Origin: Pomphorhynchus laevis
Taxonomy: Eukaryota; Acanthocephala; Palaeacanthocephala; Echinorhynchida; Pomphorhynchidae
NCBI GenBank assembly: GCA_012934845.2
Contig: WNNJ02000960.1
Span: 1-64,000, forward strand
Direction: 5' to 3'
DNA: 64,000 nt
In this document: piece by piece, positions 22,247-32,823 of the stretch
How the letters are laid out: every line of letters begins with the position of its first letter
Numbering within the stretch: position 1 is the first letter of the stretch
Notes under the pieces: model-generated
Database searches by the model: none
The model's input: only the letters and a program-made list of their open reading frames with translations
What the model was told of the DNA's origin: nothing
Made by a program: the position numbers and the translations under genes

Positions 22247-24316
22247 TTATAATGTGTAAGCGTTCAATTGTGAGTATATTTTTTAGTTGATAAATTTTAC
22301 AGAGTTCTAGTTTCAGTTGTAATTCAGATCAAAGCTTAACGTTTTTATTATAAACTCTAAATATGACATTTTTTATTTTTGTTATTCAAAAGTATTGGCT
22401 TTGTAACTTGTATTAGCCCGTTATTATATATTAGCAAAATATTTAGTGCAAATATCATATTGACTAAAGATACCTTATAAAGGATTCTTTATGTATTTAG
22501 TAAAGCAACGTTCCCCAAACGTTTTTAAAATTACTAACAAACTGATGTTAGCATAACGTGAGCTTAAAGTGCAATTACAAACTGTGTTTGGTCTGTCTAC
22601 TCTTTACACAAACAGCGTGAGTCGAGCTTTCAGCCTAAGCGGCTTTTTAAGCCTTTGCGGTTTACGGCTACACTGTCGGCTTTTACGTGCAAGTGACATT
22701 GATATTTTGATATTTTGCTAACCTCTGTTAGCAAATACTATATATATTTGAAGAGCCTAAGTCTGACTTAATATACTATTACCGTGTTTCACCGAATATA
22801 TGCATATCCGTTATAAACCCTAGTATGTTTGCGGCATCATGGATTTTATTATAAGACCTCCCCGAAATTAAGACAAAGTAAAATAATAAAATGGTTTTTT
22901 TGTTAATGAGAATATTTCTTACCTATAAATTAAAGTTCGAATAGTAAGAGCCGTTCAGTCGAATACAAGAAAGAAATAGTTGAGTAGTCACAACTATTTC
23001 TTATTTTGCAAAAGCAAAAATCAGTATATAATGTGTGAAAAGTGTTTGATCGAAAACGAAATGTCTGGAGCACATAAGACATAATTAAAAAGTGAATTGA
23101 TTTAATGATTTTGAGGTAATCAACTAGGCTTTTTAGTTTGGGATTCTGCAAGTACACATAGAGCAAAGGATTTAAACATATTTATCACAGAAATAAATAT
23201 ATATACACTTTAAATTGTATTTTATAATGCAATAAAATTGTGTTCCACCGTGCTCTGTTTGATCACTGGGCTAAATCCAATTTATACAAATTATGCCCAG
23301 GGAAATCATTGCATGGCAAATCTATCTTAGTGCGTGTGTCCACAGGTTCGCTGCTATAAAATATGTGTAATTTACTACCAACGGACTTACACTCTACGTA
23401 ATTATTAAATCGAAATGAATATTTTGAATTGAATTGACATTAAATGGGTAAATTTTTGTTCTTGTCAGCTATTTTCATTTAATTCTTTTGTTGAATTCGA
23501 AACACTCAAAACTGTTGTCTGACTTGAATATTTACATTTTCATCTCATAGCTTACTTAAATGCTTTCATTTAACAAGTTTTAACGGCTTGTAAGATTGCC
23601 ATTCTGATATCAAGATCTCTCTAGTTGTAAAGAAATTTATTCCCAAGAAATTTATATTTCGCTAATATTAAATTGACATCGTTAGAATGTTAATTTTTTA
23701 TTATTTGATATTAACGAGATATTAACGAGATATTAACGAGATACATATTCTTTATGTGAATCTATTTTATTAAAAAATGATACTCTTTTATAAATTGTAA
23801 CTTATTTAATTCGATTTCAAATTGCGCAGATCTAAATTAAGTGAGGAAAGACTTTATTCCAACAACATGTAGTTGTGGAAAAGGCCATTAAGCTTCGAAA
23901 GATGAATTAATTTGTCTAATTTGATTGATGTCACAAGCTAGGAGCACCTAATCAGCAACTATCGAGTATCTTAGAGAAGATATCCCTAATAACGACTTAG
24001 TTTACTTCAATGCATTTCGATTTTTCTTAAATACATTTCAATTATAAATTAAATATTCAAAATTAATTCGAATTTAATTAATTTCAATTAATGTATTCAA
24101 ATCTTCCGAAGGATTAATTTCTTAAATAATATATTTTCTACTTTCGATTCGAATATTGTCAAATACTGTTTTTACCAATTAATTGAACATTTGTCATATT
24201 TATCCTGAAAGTACTATGAATTACTATTTTTATTAAATACCTATGAAAATATCAAATTAAAATATAATATATATATTTCATGGATCGCTCATAACACAAC
24301 TTTTTATTTTTTCCAG

Positions 24317-24370
24317 GTTGATATGCGTAGCAGATTTCGCGGGAGACCAGGAGAAGTTTACGAGGATTGA
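24317..24370 (+). CDS. Possible 3'-terminal exon of an unknown host gene (17 codons plus stop)
   Basis: A pyrimidine-rich tract ending TTCCAG (to 24,316) is followed by an open frame VDMRSRFRGRPGEVYED and a stop at 24,368-24,370. The exon-like part is clearly richer in GC than its flanks, and the acceptor is strong. I do not recognise the protein and saw no partner exon upstream, so this remains a weak call. Confidence 0.3.
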   Translation, partial: VDMRSRFRGRPGEVYED

Positions 24371-25449
24371 CGAAATTTCTCTAGTTGAATTATCAATTTC
24401 TGGCATCGATAATGCATGTATATTCGATAATCAGCTTTTTTAACCAAGAATGCTAACGATTACATTACAATTCAGTTGATCAAAACGTTTTCATCAATTG
24501 ATATAATATTGTCATTCTGTTAAAATTTGATATAGGGAACAAAATAAATCATTTTATAAAAAGGCTAATTACTAATTGTTTGATGAAATCCTTAAAGATT
24601 TATTAAATTAACTAAATAAATTTAAAATTTAAAACTTAAATAATTTTTGGCTTTCTTGAATTAGGCAATTTGGATTTTCTGTTAGAATAAATATTCTGTT
24701 AGAAATCTATCGGTTATTAAAATAGAATTTATATATTGTTCAAGCATTACTTTTAAATGGCAAGGACGAAAAAACATAAATTAATCAGAAAATATAATGA
24801 CTTGATCTTAATTCTTCAAAATCATTTTTAAAGTCTAAACGTTTAGAATTCAACAGTATAAATTATTATTTTTAATTTATGTTAACATTTAATATGAATA
24901 TTTTCTAAAATAATTGATTTGTTCTTATTTAAAATATATTAAATCAATTATAGTAATAACAAGAATTTGAACCTTAATTTATAAATTGATTAAAATAAAT
25001 AATTGTATGGTATTGAAATATTTGTTTTAATTTAATATACTATCAAAAATGATTAAAATGATTTAATTGTTAAATAATTAATATTTTTAAAAGTCACTGG
25101 GTAAAAGTCACTTAAATTATTAGTTTTCTCGTGTGGGAAAATTAAATGTGGGCAAAATTCTTTTTAAAACTAAAATTACCGAATATTTAATAGCTCTTTG
25201 CAAGATTGTTGGCAAAATTAAAATCGGCAATTAACATCTTTGAAATGACACTGAATGGTATTTTCACAAAACTTATCGTGGTAATTAAATAAAATTATTA
25301 TATTTTATACAAAATAAATATAAATTTATATTATTTTATATCCAACTATATTAAATATAATAATAAAATAGTAATTTATTAAAGAGTAATTAAAGATTCA
25401 AATAAGAATTGTTCAAAATAAGAATAAGATAAGAATAAGATAATATAAT

Positions 25450-25980
25450 TAGATCTTTTAAATGTAACAGAAAAAATTGTATAGTTTGTGATGTTATAAA
25501 TAATAATTGTATTGTAAGTAATATGACAAACAAATGCTTTTCATTAAATATTGATAATAATTGTAACTGCAATAGCGCATGTGTAGTGTATCTTATACAA
25601 TGTACATGTTGATTGCAATATATTGGAAAAACATATCAAATGTTATAAACTAGGTTTAGGCAACACATATATAATATACAGCATAATAGTCAAACTATAT
25701 TTCATAAACAAATGAGATTAATATGACATGATATAGGATACTGTAAATTTTTTATTTTAGAACATATTATCGAAGAAAACATTTCAATATTAAATCAAAA
25801 ACTATTAGAAAAAGAAGATTTTTGGATTAAAACGCTTAATTCCATGTACCCATTAGGATTGAATGACGTGGTACAAGGAATTGGCAGAAGTAGTATAATA
25901 CATAATAAACAACTCTATTATAATAATCCGGTTAAACGCAAACCAAGAAGTCATGGTGATAAAAGGAACAAAAAAATAGA
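25450..25980 (+). mobile_element. GIY-YIG endonuclease domain of the permuted Penelope-like element
   Basis: The frame shows a Cys cluster (KCNRKNCIVC, then NNCNCNSAC) leading into VVYLIQCTC and LQYIGKTYQ, the two GIY-YIG core strands. RFRQHIYNIQHNSQ follows, and then a conserved tail, LNQKLLEKEDFWIKTLNSM, with YPLGLNDVVQGIG. A basic patch (KRKPRSHGDKRNKK) comes next and could be nuclear-targeting. In this family the enzyme nicks target DNA to prime reverse transcription. The domain carries two or three stops in this copy. The related copy at 36,820-37,000 keeps only the beginning. Confidence 0.7.
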
Positions 25981-26001
25981 TTTAAAAATATTAAAAAAGA
26001 T

Positions 26002-26940
26002 ATGTATATAAATAAACAATTAGAAATATTAAAACAACTTTTAAGAGATAATAAAGTAAAGGATCTTTATGTAAATATAAGCAATGTTTCTAAAGATATC
26101 ATATGTTCAATAAATCAGAAATTAATTAACAAATATGATAGGTTGAGTTGTATAATAGACAGTTATTGTAATATAAAATACTATAATCGGATTGTTAACA
26201 ATAACAAGAAAAAATATATACTAACCATACACTTCATTAATAAATGTATATATAACATATTAGCATCAGATATAAGTAAATAGATTCCTAAAATAAGGTA
26301 TAAGCTATTACCGTCATTAGGACGAATAATTTTTAATTATAATAAAGAATTGAAATCAATATGTTACGATGATATTAGAAGCATTATAGAAACATAATGC
26401 AATTACAGAAGCCTTGATTTTGATAAAACAAATGAAAATATATGTACCCGTAATATAGATTTAATTAAAAATCGTGGATTAAAATCAAAAGGGTATAAAT
26501 ATAGATTAAATAATATAATAAAATAAAATTTACAATTTGCTATATAAAAATAAATTATTTCTTTAGTAAGAATTTATTAAAACCTTACTAAATTAAAGGA
26601 TATATTTGATAAAATTAAAAATAAAATGAAAATAACAAACAATTATAAAAGGAAAGATAAAATTAATAAGGATATGTATTTAGAACTTACTAAATTAAAG
26701 GATAACTATATAATAACAACTATTGATAAAACAAATGAACGTAAATGTTACCATAATCTAGAATTAGTTGAAAATGTTGAATTAAGGAACATGCTATCAA
26801 AAGGGTATAAATACAAAAGGATTAACATTTCGTTATATAATGCCTTAAATGCTTACTTTGATAAGTTGATTAATAGTAAAAGCTTAAATACATCAAAAAT
26901 AAACATTTGGAGAGAAAGTGAAAATTACAAACAAATATAA
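26002..26940 (+). mobile_element. Linker region of the permuted Penelope-like element
   Basis: Two partly duplicated stretches. The first gives LKQLLRDNKVKDLYVNI and later LPSLGRIIFNYNKELKS, ending with a remnant (TRNIDLIKNRGLKSKGYKYR). That remnant resembles the TGDLRII-N--LR-L--KGPKYRE segment which precedes the RT in Penelope-like elements. The second stretch (26,626-26,940) repeats the start of the RT-proximal segment (LELTKLKDNYIITTIDKTN). Lys/Asn/Ile richness reflects base composition. It is not an independent gene. Confidence 0.5.
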
Positions 26941-27169
26941 AAGGAAAGATCAAATTAATAAAGACAAATATTGATAAAGCTAGTGATAACTCTGTCTTCT
27001 ATTTATTTAGTAAGTTCAAATATTATTTGGTAATGATGTTATTTGGTAAGTATATACTTATTGGTAAGTTCTACCAATATTTGGTAAGTTTTTAATACAT
27101 TTATTATATGGTTTTAAATATTGTTTAATTTTAAATTTAATTAAAAAATCGTCTTTAAATTAACAAACA

Positions 27170-29560
27170 ATTATAAAAGGAAAGATAAAATTAATAAAGA
27201 TATGTATACAGAACTTACTAGATTGAAAGATATCTATATAATAACAACTATAAAGCTAGTAATAACTTTGTCTTCATATGCAAAAAGCTTTATTATGATA
27301 TACTGATGAAAGAAGTTAATTCTAATGATTTAAATGTAAATCCAACATATGAACGTAGTGATTTAAGTTTAGAAACAATTATTACAAGTCACTGTTCTAT
27401 AATGGATAAAAAGGGTATAAAGGTTGAATCAGATAATAAAAATTAGAATCCAAAATTACATAAAAATCCAATATAACCTAGGTTCATATGTATTGCGTTT
27501 AAATGTACATTAAAACCACTTTCTGTCTATATGAATAAAATACTTAAAGCAATTAAAGCACACTTTAAAAAATATCGCAAGGTAATCGAAATATTGTAAA
27601 TATTTAATATTGTAAATCTGATTCAAGCATTAAAAGTTTTCGCTTTAAATGCAAGCAAGTGGAAAATTTCCACTTTTAACAAGTGGAAATATTTTTTTAT
27701 TATTAATATTATATTATTAACTAGAAGTTAATGTGTTTAATCCATCCTTAATTTAAAGTCCGTACGGACACTAGCGATTTAAATATTATGTGGATCGCAA
27801 TTATAATAATTTATAAAATCAATATTTTGCTATTCGAATTTTTTAGGTATGATCATCTGTACCTAACTTTGGCATGTAACATTTAGCCATAACTAAATGA
27901 TGGAATATTCTTTGTTTATGACATCTTTGAACGAAAACTCAAAACACATACAGATTACAAGTCTTCTATGTCTTAGCTATTTTTAATTGTTCACTCATTT
28001 TTATATGTTCACTCGTTATATATACTATTTCAGTATTAATTCCACAAAGGAATTTTTAGAACAGACAAAAGGAATATATTTTCAAAATATAAATACATAC
28101 GATTTAATACACTTTATACAAATATAGATTTAGCAGATATTAAAGATGAATTAGAAAAATTAATTCATCTTATATTCGGCAAAAGATATACATATATATG
28201 TTATAATAACTATTAAGAATATTTAACAAAAATTAAACAATCAAAACAGCTTGTTTTGTTGATTGAATAAAAAGGGTATAAAGGTTGAATCAGATTTTAA
28301 AATATTACCTATGCTTATATTAAAATCAAAAAAGTAAAGATCAAATTAATACATTAAATAAAGGTTGAATCAGTTCAATATGTTAAAACAAGTGAATATC
28401 AGTTATGTGACTCACTTAACCTAATTTAGTAATATAATTTATTATAATTAATAAAACAATTTGAATCTATTGATTAGGTATCAAATTTACATAAAATTGT
28501 ATATATGACTAAGTTATAGTTAAATATGACCACACAAGAATTTACGACTGTTGTCTTTATTTACAGATCACTCAAACTGAATATGAAATTATAATTCAAG
28601 GTTCTATTTGATTGATTAAATAACAAAGAGGTCATAAAATTAAAGAAGAGAGTAATTTTGATATAAATTACATTAAACATTATACAACTATTATTTAATA
28701 TTTAAAATTATTTAAGTATTTATTTAAATTTAATTTATTTTTAATTTTAATTTATAGAATACGTACACTCAATTAACTGATCTGATTGGCACTATGTTCT
28801 ATATAATCTACTCTTATTCTACTACAAGGCATATTGCTTATTATCCATAAAAATTCACTTGAAATAAAATAAAAACATAATTTAAGTGAATTGTTTGATT
28901 TTGATTTATGGTATATGTATTTTAATATATGATAATCGATATTTTTAATCGATAAAAATGATGATGACTTAAGATTATAGTGCGCTCTATACAAATATAG
29001 AATTAGTAGATATTAAAGAACTGTTAGTAAAATTAATTAATCTTATATTCAGAAAAATATACATATATATGCTATAATAACTATAACGCATATCTAACAA
29101 AAATTAAACCATCAAGTAAATATAAATATATGGATAAAATTGAATTAATGGAATCCTTTAATATTTTGATAAATCAAAATTATTTAAAAGTAGGGACATC
29201 TATGTTTAGGCAAATAAAAGGTGTTCCAATGAGTGGTAATAGTAGCCAATTATAGCTGACTTATATTTAAGCTTTATAGAATATGAATTTGTTCATACCT
29301 GTTTAAAAATAAATCTAAATTATATAAAAAATGAAATATATGTTTCGATACATTGATGATAGATGTGTATTTAATTATAATAAGTTTTATTCAATAAGCG
29401 AGCAAATTTATCTAGGTAGCCTTATTCTTAATATAACATCGATGATAAAGAAGGTACATATCTAGATATAAACATTAAATTAACATCAATTAAAACTACT
29501 TGTAATTTATATCGTAAAGATGACATATTTAAATTTACAAGAAAAATATTTTTGCATGAG
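27170..29560 (+). mobile_element. Reverse transcriptase region of the permuted Penelope-like element
   Basis: Pieces in several frames give the fingers segment (YIITTI, then CKK-like LYYDIL), then PKLHKNPI and PRFICIAFKCTLKPLS, a signature of this RT lineage. They are followed by the motif A area DFSTLYTNI-like (28,095-28,130 and again 28,975-29,000) and motif B (KGVPM-GNSS near 29,215). Motif C is FRYIDD-like (29,343). Region 28,560-28,970 interrupts the RT and ends in an acceptor-like TTATAG, so it could be an element intron, which Penelope-like elements are known to retain. Confidence 0.65.
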
Positions 29561-29826
29561 CACTCATCCAAAAATACCGTATTTAATATTAAATATAATA
29601 TATTAATATTATAAAATAAAATATTATATTATATTAATATTATATTATAATATAAAATTTAATGCATTAAATAATGAAATTTTAAAAAATTGCCATAATA
29701 TGTAATGATATTGACTTTCTTCAATTTCATCAATTTAAACTACTTTTAATTGGCACACATTTTTAACTAGTTTACTATAAAACTATTATTTATTTATTAA
29801 TACTATTATTAATTTATATCGTAAAG

Positions 29827-30078
29827 ATGACATTTGAATTTACAAGAAACATATTTTTGCATGAGCATTCATGCATACCATATAATATAAAATATAATAC
29901 ATTAAATAATGAAATTTTAAGAATTGCAACAATATGTAATGATATTGGCTTTCTTCAAAATCATTTAAATAATTTAATAGATACATATTTTAAACTAGGT
30001 TACTTTAAAAATAACATCAATCAGAAAATAGTAAAATATATAAATCAACACAATAATATGAAAAATAAATTTAAATAA
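29827..30078 (+). mobile_element. RT thumb/tail fragment of the permuted Penelope-like element (83 codons)
   Basis: An open stretch with FEFTRNIFLHEHSCIPYNIK, then EILRIATICNDIGFLQNHL and a Lys/Asn-rich end. It corresponds to the region after motif C (consensus-like R-DDF-F-I, then SYGVYISQLIR-AR-C, then DF--R---L). The same piece recurs at about 30,640-30,830, 34,408-34,620, 34,790-34,970, 35,455-35,600 and 39,936-40,110. The terminal part of the element is therefore the most frequent fragment in the window. Confidence 0.65.
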
Positions 30079-30080
30079 CA

Positions 30081-30863
30081 AAATATTGTATAATATATAA
30101 GTGAGAGCATTGTATTTATGAAAGCGGTTGATTTATGAAAACATCAACTTATATTAATTTACTTCAAAATCAACAAAAGGAGGTATATAAAGGAATTGTA
30201 GATAAGGAGGTATATACCTCTATATGAAAGGTGTTGCAATGATAGGTAATAGTATCTCTGTTGTAGCTAACTTATTTTTAAGCCTTATATAATATGAATT
30301 TGTTAATTACAGTGTAGAAATAAATCTAAATTATATAAAGATATGAAATTTTTGTTTCGATACATTGATGATATATGTTTAATAAGTTAACAAATTTATC
30401 CAGGTAACCTTAGTGCTTAGAAAACAAATATTGATGACAAATAAGGAATATATCTAGATATGAACATTATATACATCATATATATAGTTTTATTTAACTC
30501 TAGCAATTTTTATACAATAAGCGAAAAATTGATCCATGAAACCTTATTCTTAATAAAACCAATACTAATGATAAAGAAACTATATATCTTGATATGAACA
30601 TTAAATTTACATAAATTAAAATCACTTTTAATTTATATCGTAAAGATGATATATTTTAATTTACAAGAAAACATTTTTGCATGATCATTCATGCCATATA
30701 ATATAAAATATAATACATTAAATAATGAAATTTTAAGAATTGCAACAATATGTACTGATATTGGCTTTCTTCAAAATCATTTAAATAATTTAATGGATAC
30801 ATATTTAAACTGGGTTACTAGTAACTAAAATATAAACAATACAAGAAGATATAAACTATATCT
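30081..30863 (+). mobile_element. Truncated permuted Penelope-like copy (motif B to thumb)
   Basis: Begins with non-coding AT-rich DNA, then from about 30,220 repeats motif B (near 30,225), motif C (near 30,350) and thumb segments of the same RT, in part twice. Several stops. It ends at an RTE-type LINE tail at 30,864. Confidence 0.55.
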
Positions 30864-31068
30864 CTTCTTTTTCTTTTGCCGTTAATCCTGTATGGAAGCG
30901 TGGTCGGTTCTCAATAAACGCGCCCTCCATATCGCACGGTTGTGGGCCAGATTCGGATGCAATCTAGCAGCTTGCAAATCCTTGTTTTCTGTGTCAAGCC
31001 ATCGCTGCTTTGGTCTACCTTTCGGCTGTTTACCATCTACATGTATGTTCAGACTTGCTTTCACCATG
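30864..31068 (-). mobile_element. RTE-type LINE, 3' terminal fragment (205 bp)
   Basis: The minus strand encodes MVKASLNIHVDGKQPKGRPK, then QRWLDTENKDL and HNRAIWRARL, the C-terminal end of RTE/BovB-like RT proteins. It matches the 3' end of the longer copy at 32,824-33,030. Both copies start at the same base of the 3' end, as expected for target-primed insertions that truncate at the 5' end. No clear target duplication was found for this copy. Confidence 0.8.
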
Positions 31069-31680
31069 ACTCAGTTATCTGATCTGATTGATTAAATAAC
31101 AAAGAGGTCATAAAATTAAATAAGAGAGTAATTTTGATATAAATTATATTAAATCTTATTTAACAATTATTTCTTATTTGTAATTATTTATAATTATTTA
31201 AGTATTTATTATTTAAATTGTATTTATTATTATTTATAATGTATAAAATACGTAGACTTTATATTTATTTCTGAAGAATAAAATACGTAGACTCAGTTAT
31301 CTGATCTGACTGATTAAATAACAAAGGGATCATACAATTATTTAAATTATTATTAATAATAATTAATAATGATTATTTTGAAAATAATCATTTTTTTAAT
31401 TTATAAAAAAACGTAGACTTAGTTAACTGATCTGATTGCCACTATGTTCTATATTATCTAGTCTTATTCTACTACAAAGCATATTGCTTATTATCCATAA
31501 AAATTCATATTCATTTTAAAATTCATTATAAAATTAATATATTAGCTTTTGTTAAGTTTTATATATTACAAAATAAAAAGCATAATTTAAGTGAATTGTT
31601 TGATTTTGATTTATGGTTTATGTTTTTTGATACATGATAATCGATATTTTTAATCGATAAAAATGATGATGACGTAAGAT
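31069..31680 (+). repeat. Recurrent terminal or intron-like repeat of the Penelope-like family
   Basis: Three copies of the GACTCAGTTA - CTGATCTGAT motif (31,069-31,087, 31,284-31,310, 31,411-31,437), the first two followed by a shared ATTAAATAACAAAG block. The segment 31,411-31,690 parallels 28,760-28,980 closely and leads directly into an RT motif A piece. I read it as an element intron or as the terminal repeat between tandem copies. Confidence 0.5.
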
Positions 31681-31683
31681 TTT

Positions 31684-32823
31684 AGTGCGCTCTATACAAA
31701 TCTAGATTTAGTAGATATTAAAGAACCGTTAGTAAAATTAATTAATCTTATATTTGGAAAAGTATATACATATATATGCTATAATAATTATAACGCCTAT
31801 CTAACAAAAATAAAACCATCAAATAAATATAAATATATGGATAAAATTGAATTAATAGAATCCTTAAATATTTTAATAAATCAAAATTATATAAAAATAA
31901 AGACATCTATATTTATACAAATAAAAAGTGTTCCAATGATAGGTAATAGTAGCTCAATTGTAGCTAATTTATTTTTAAGCTTTATAGAATTTGAATTTGT
32001 ACATAACTCTGTAAAAACTAAATCTTAACTATATAAATATATGAAATATTTGTTTCGATACATTGATGATATATGTGTATTTAATTCTAATAAATTTTAT
32101 TCAATTAGTGAACAAATTTATCCAGAAAGCCTTATTCGTCACAAAACCAATATTGATGATAAAGAAGAATTAACATTAACTAAAACTACGATTAATTTAT
32201 ATCGTAAAGATGATATAAATTTACAAGAAACATATATAAAGATATATGAAATATATAAATATAAATATCTTTATATTTTATATAAAGATATGAAATATAT
32301 GTTTCGATACATTGATGATATATGTTTAATAAGTGAACAAATTTATCAACAAATTTGAAAACAAATATTGATGACAAATAAGGAATATATCTAGATATAA
32401 ACATTATATATAAATATATATACGCCATATATATATTTATTTAACTCTAGCAAAATTTATACAATAAGCAAACAAATTTATCCATGAAGCCTTATTCTTA
32501 ATAAGAATTTGTTCATAACTGTGTAAAAACTCAATCTAAACTATATAAATAAAGGAAATATATGTTTCGATGCATTGACGATATATGTGTATTTAATTCT
32601 AATAATTCTTATTCAATTAGTGAACAAATTTATCCAGAAAGCCTTATTCTTAACAAAACCAATATTAATGATAAAGAAAGTATATATCTTGATATGATCA
32701 TTAAATTAACATAAATTAAAACTATTATTAATTTATATTGTAAAGATTACATATTTAAATTTACAAGAAAACATTTTTGCATGATCATTCATTTATACCA
32801 TATAATATTAAATATAATACATT
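31684..32823 (+). mobile_element. Permuted Penelope-like copy, RT part, interrupted by an RTE element
   Basis: A plus-strand RT from motif A (near 31,690), through a 63-codon open piece (31,837-32,028) carrying the motif B area (SVPMIGNSSSIVANLFLSF). Then a 105-codon open piece (32,041-32,358) carries motif C (MKYLFRYIDDICVFNSN). A second partial motif C unit and thumb follow (about 32,555-32,823). It resumes after the RTE insertion at 34,408-34,620. The YIDD box is preserved, but other parts are degraded. Confidence 0.68.
32807..32823 (+). repeat. Target-site duplication, left copy
   Basis: ATTAAATATAATACATT, 17 bp, is repeated exactly at 34,408-34,424 on the other side of the RTE insertion. 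It is part of the Penelope-like thumb region. Confidence 0.85.

Larger units (their letters stand above)
20961..25261. other. Very AT-rich intergenic DNA, few features
   Basis: There is no solid gene. It holds two copies of the recurrent CGTAGACTCAG motif (about 21,021-21,045 and 21,259-21,281) and the inverted counterpart of 12,919-13,030 (about 21,160-21,285). A segment at about 22,795-22,870 contains CCCCGAAATTAAGACA, resembling a dispersed-repeat end. There is also a 12-bp stem-loop near 22,969-23,003 and a threefold GATATTAACGA tandem at about 23,708-23,745. The two short exon candidates are listed separately. Confidence 0.5.
25262..30080 (+). mobile_element. Permuted (Naiad-type) Penelope-like element, most complete copy, decayed
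   Basis: Order on the plus strand: leader (25,262-25,440), then a Cys-rich lead-in and GIY-YIG endonuclease (about 25,450-25,870). Next come a linker region (about 26,002-26,520, partly repeated at 26,626-26,940), RT fingers and palm (about 27,170-28,200, partly repeated from 28,975), motif B/C regions (about 29,150-29,410) and a thumb/tail (about 29,510-30,078). The nuclease therefore precedes the RT. This is the order described for Naiad/Chlamys Penelope-like elements and the reverse of classical ones. The 5' limit is supported by a second copy starting at 36,437. Introns and internal duplications may explain the expanded length. Many stops show that it is dead. Confidence 0.72.

Noticed and set aside
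22795-22870. CACCGAATATA...CCCCGAAATTAAGACA segment as a defined DNA transposon end
   Set aside because: It resembles repeat ends I have seen, but no matching opposite end or duplication was found, so no element can be called.
23708-23745. Threefold GATATTAACGA repeat as a CRISPR-like array
   Set aside because: Three immediately adjacent units without spacers in eukaryotic DNA; a simple tandem slip.
23870-23895. TTCSCGKGH peptide as a transposase SWIM zinc finger
   Set aside because: Only a dozen residues followed by a stop, with no surrounding transposase similarity.
25500-25650. In-frame TGA near the GIY-YIG core as a possible selenocysteine, since some permuted Penelope-like elements are reported to use it
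   Set aside because: The parallel copy at 36.9 kb has a glycine codon at that place, no SECIS-like element was seen, and ordinary decay is evident throughout.
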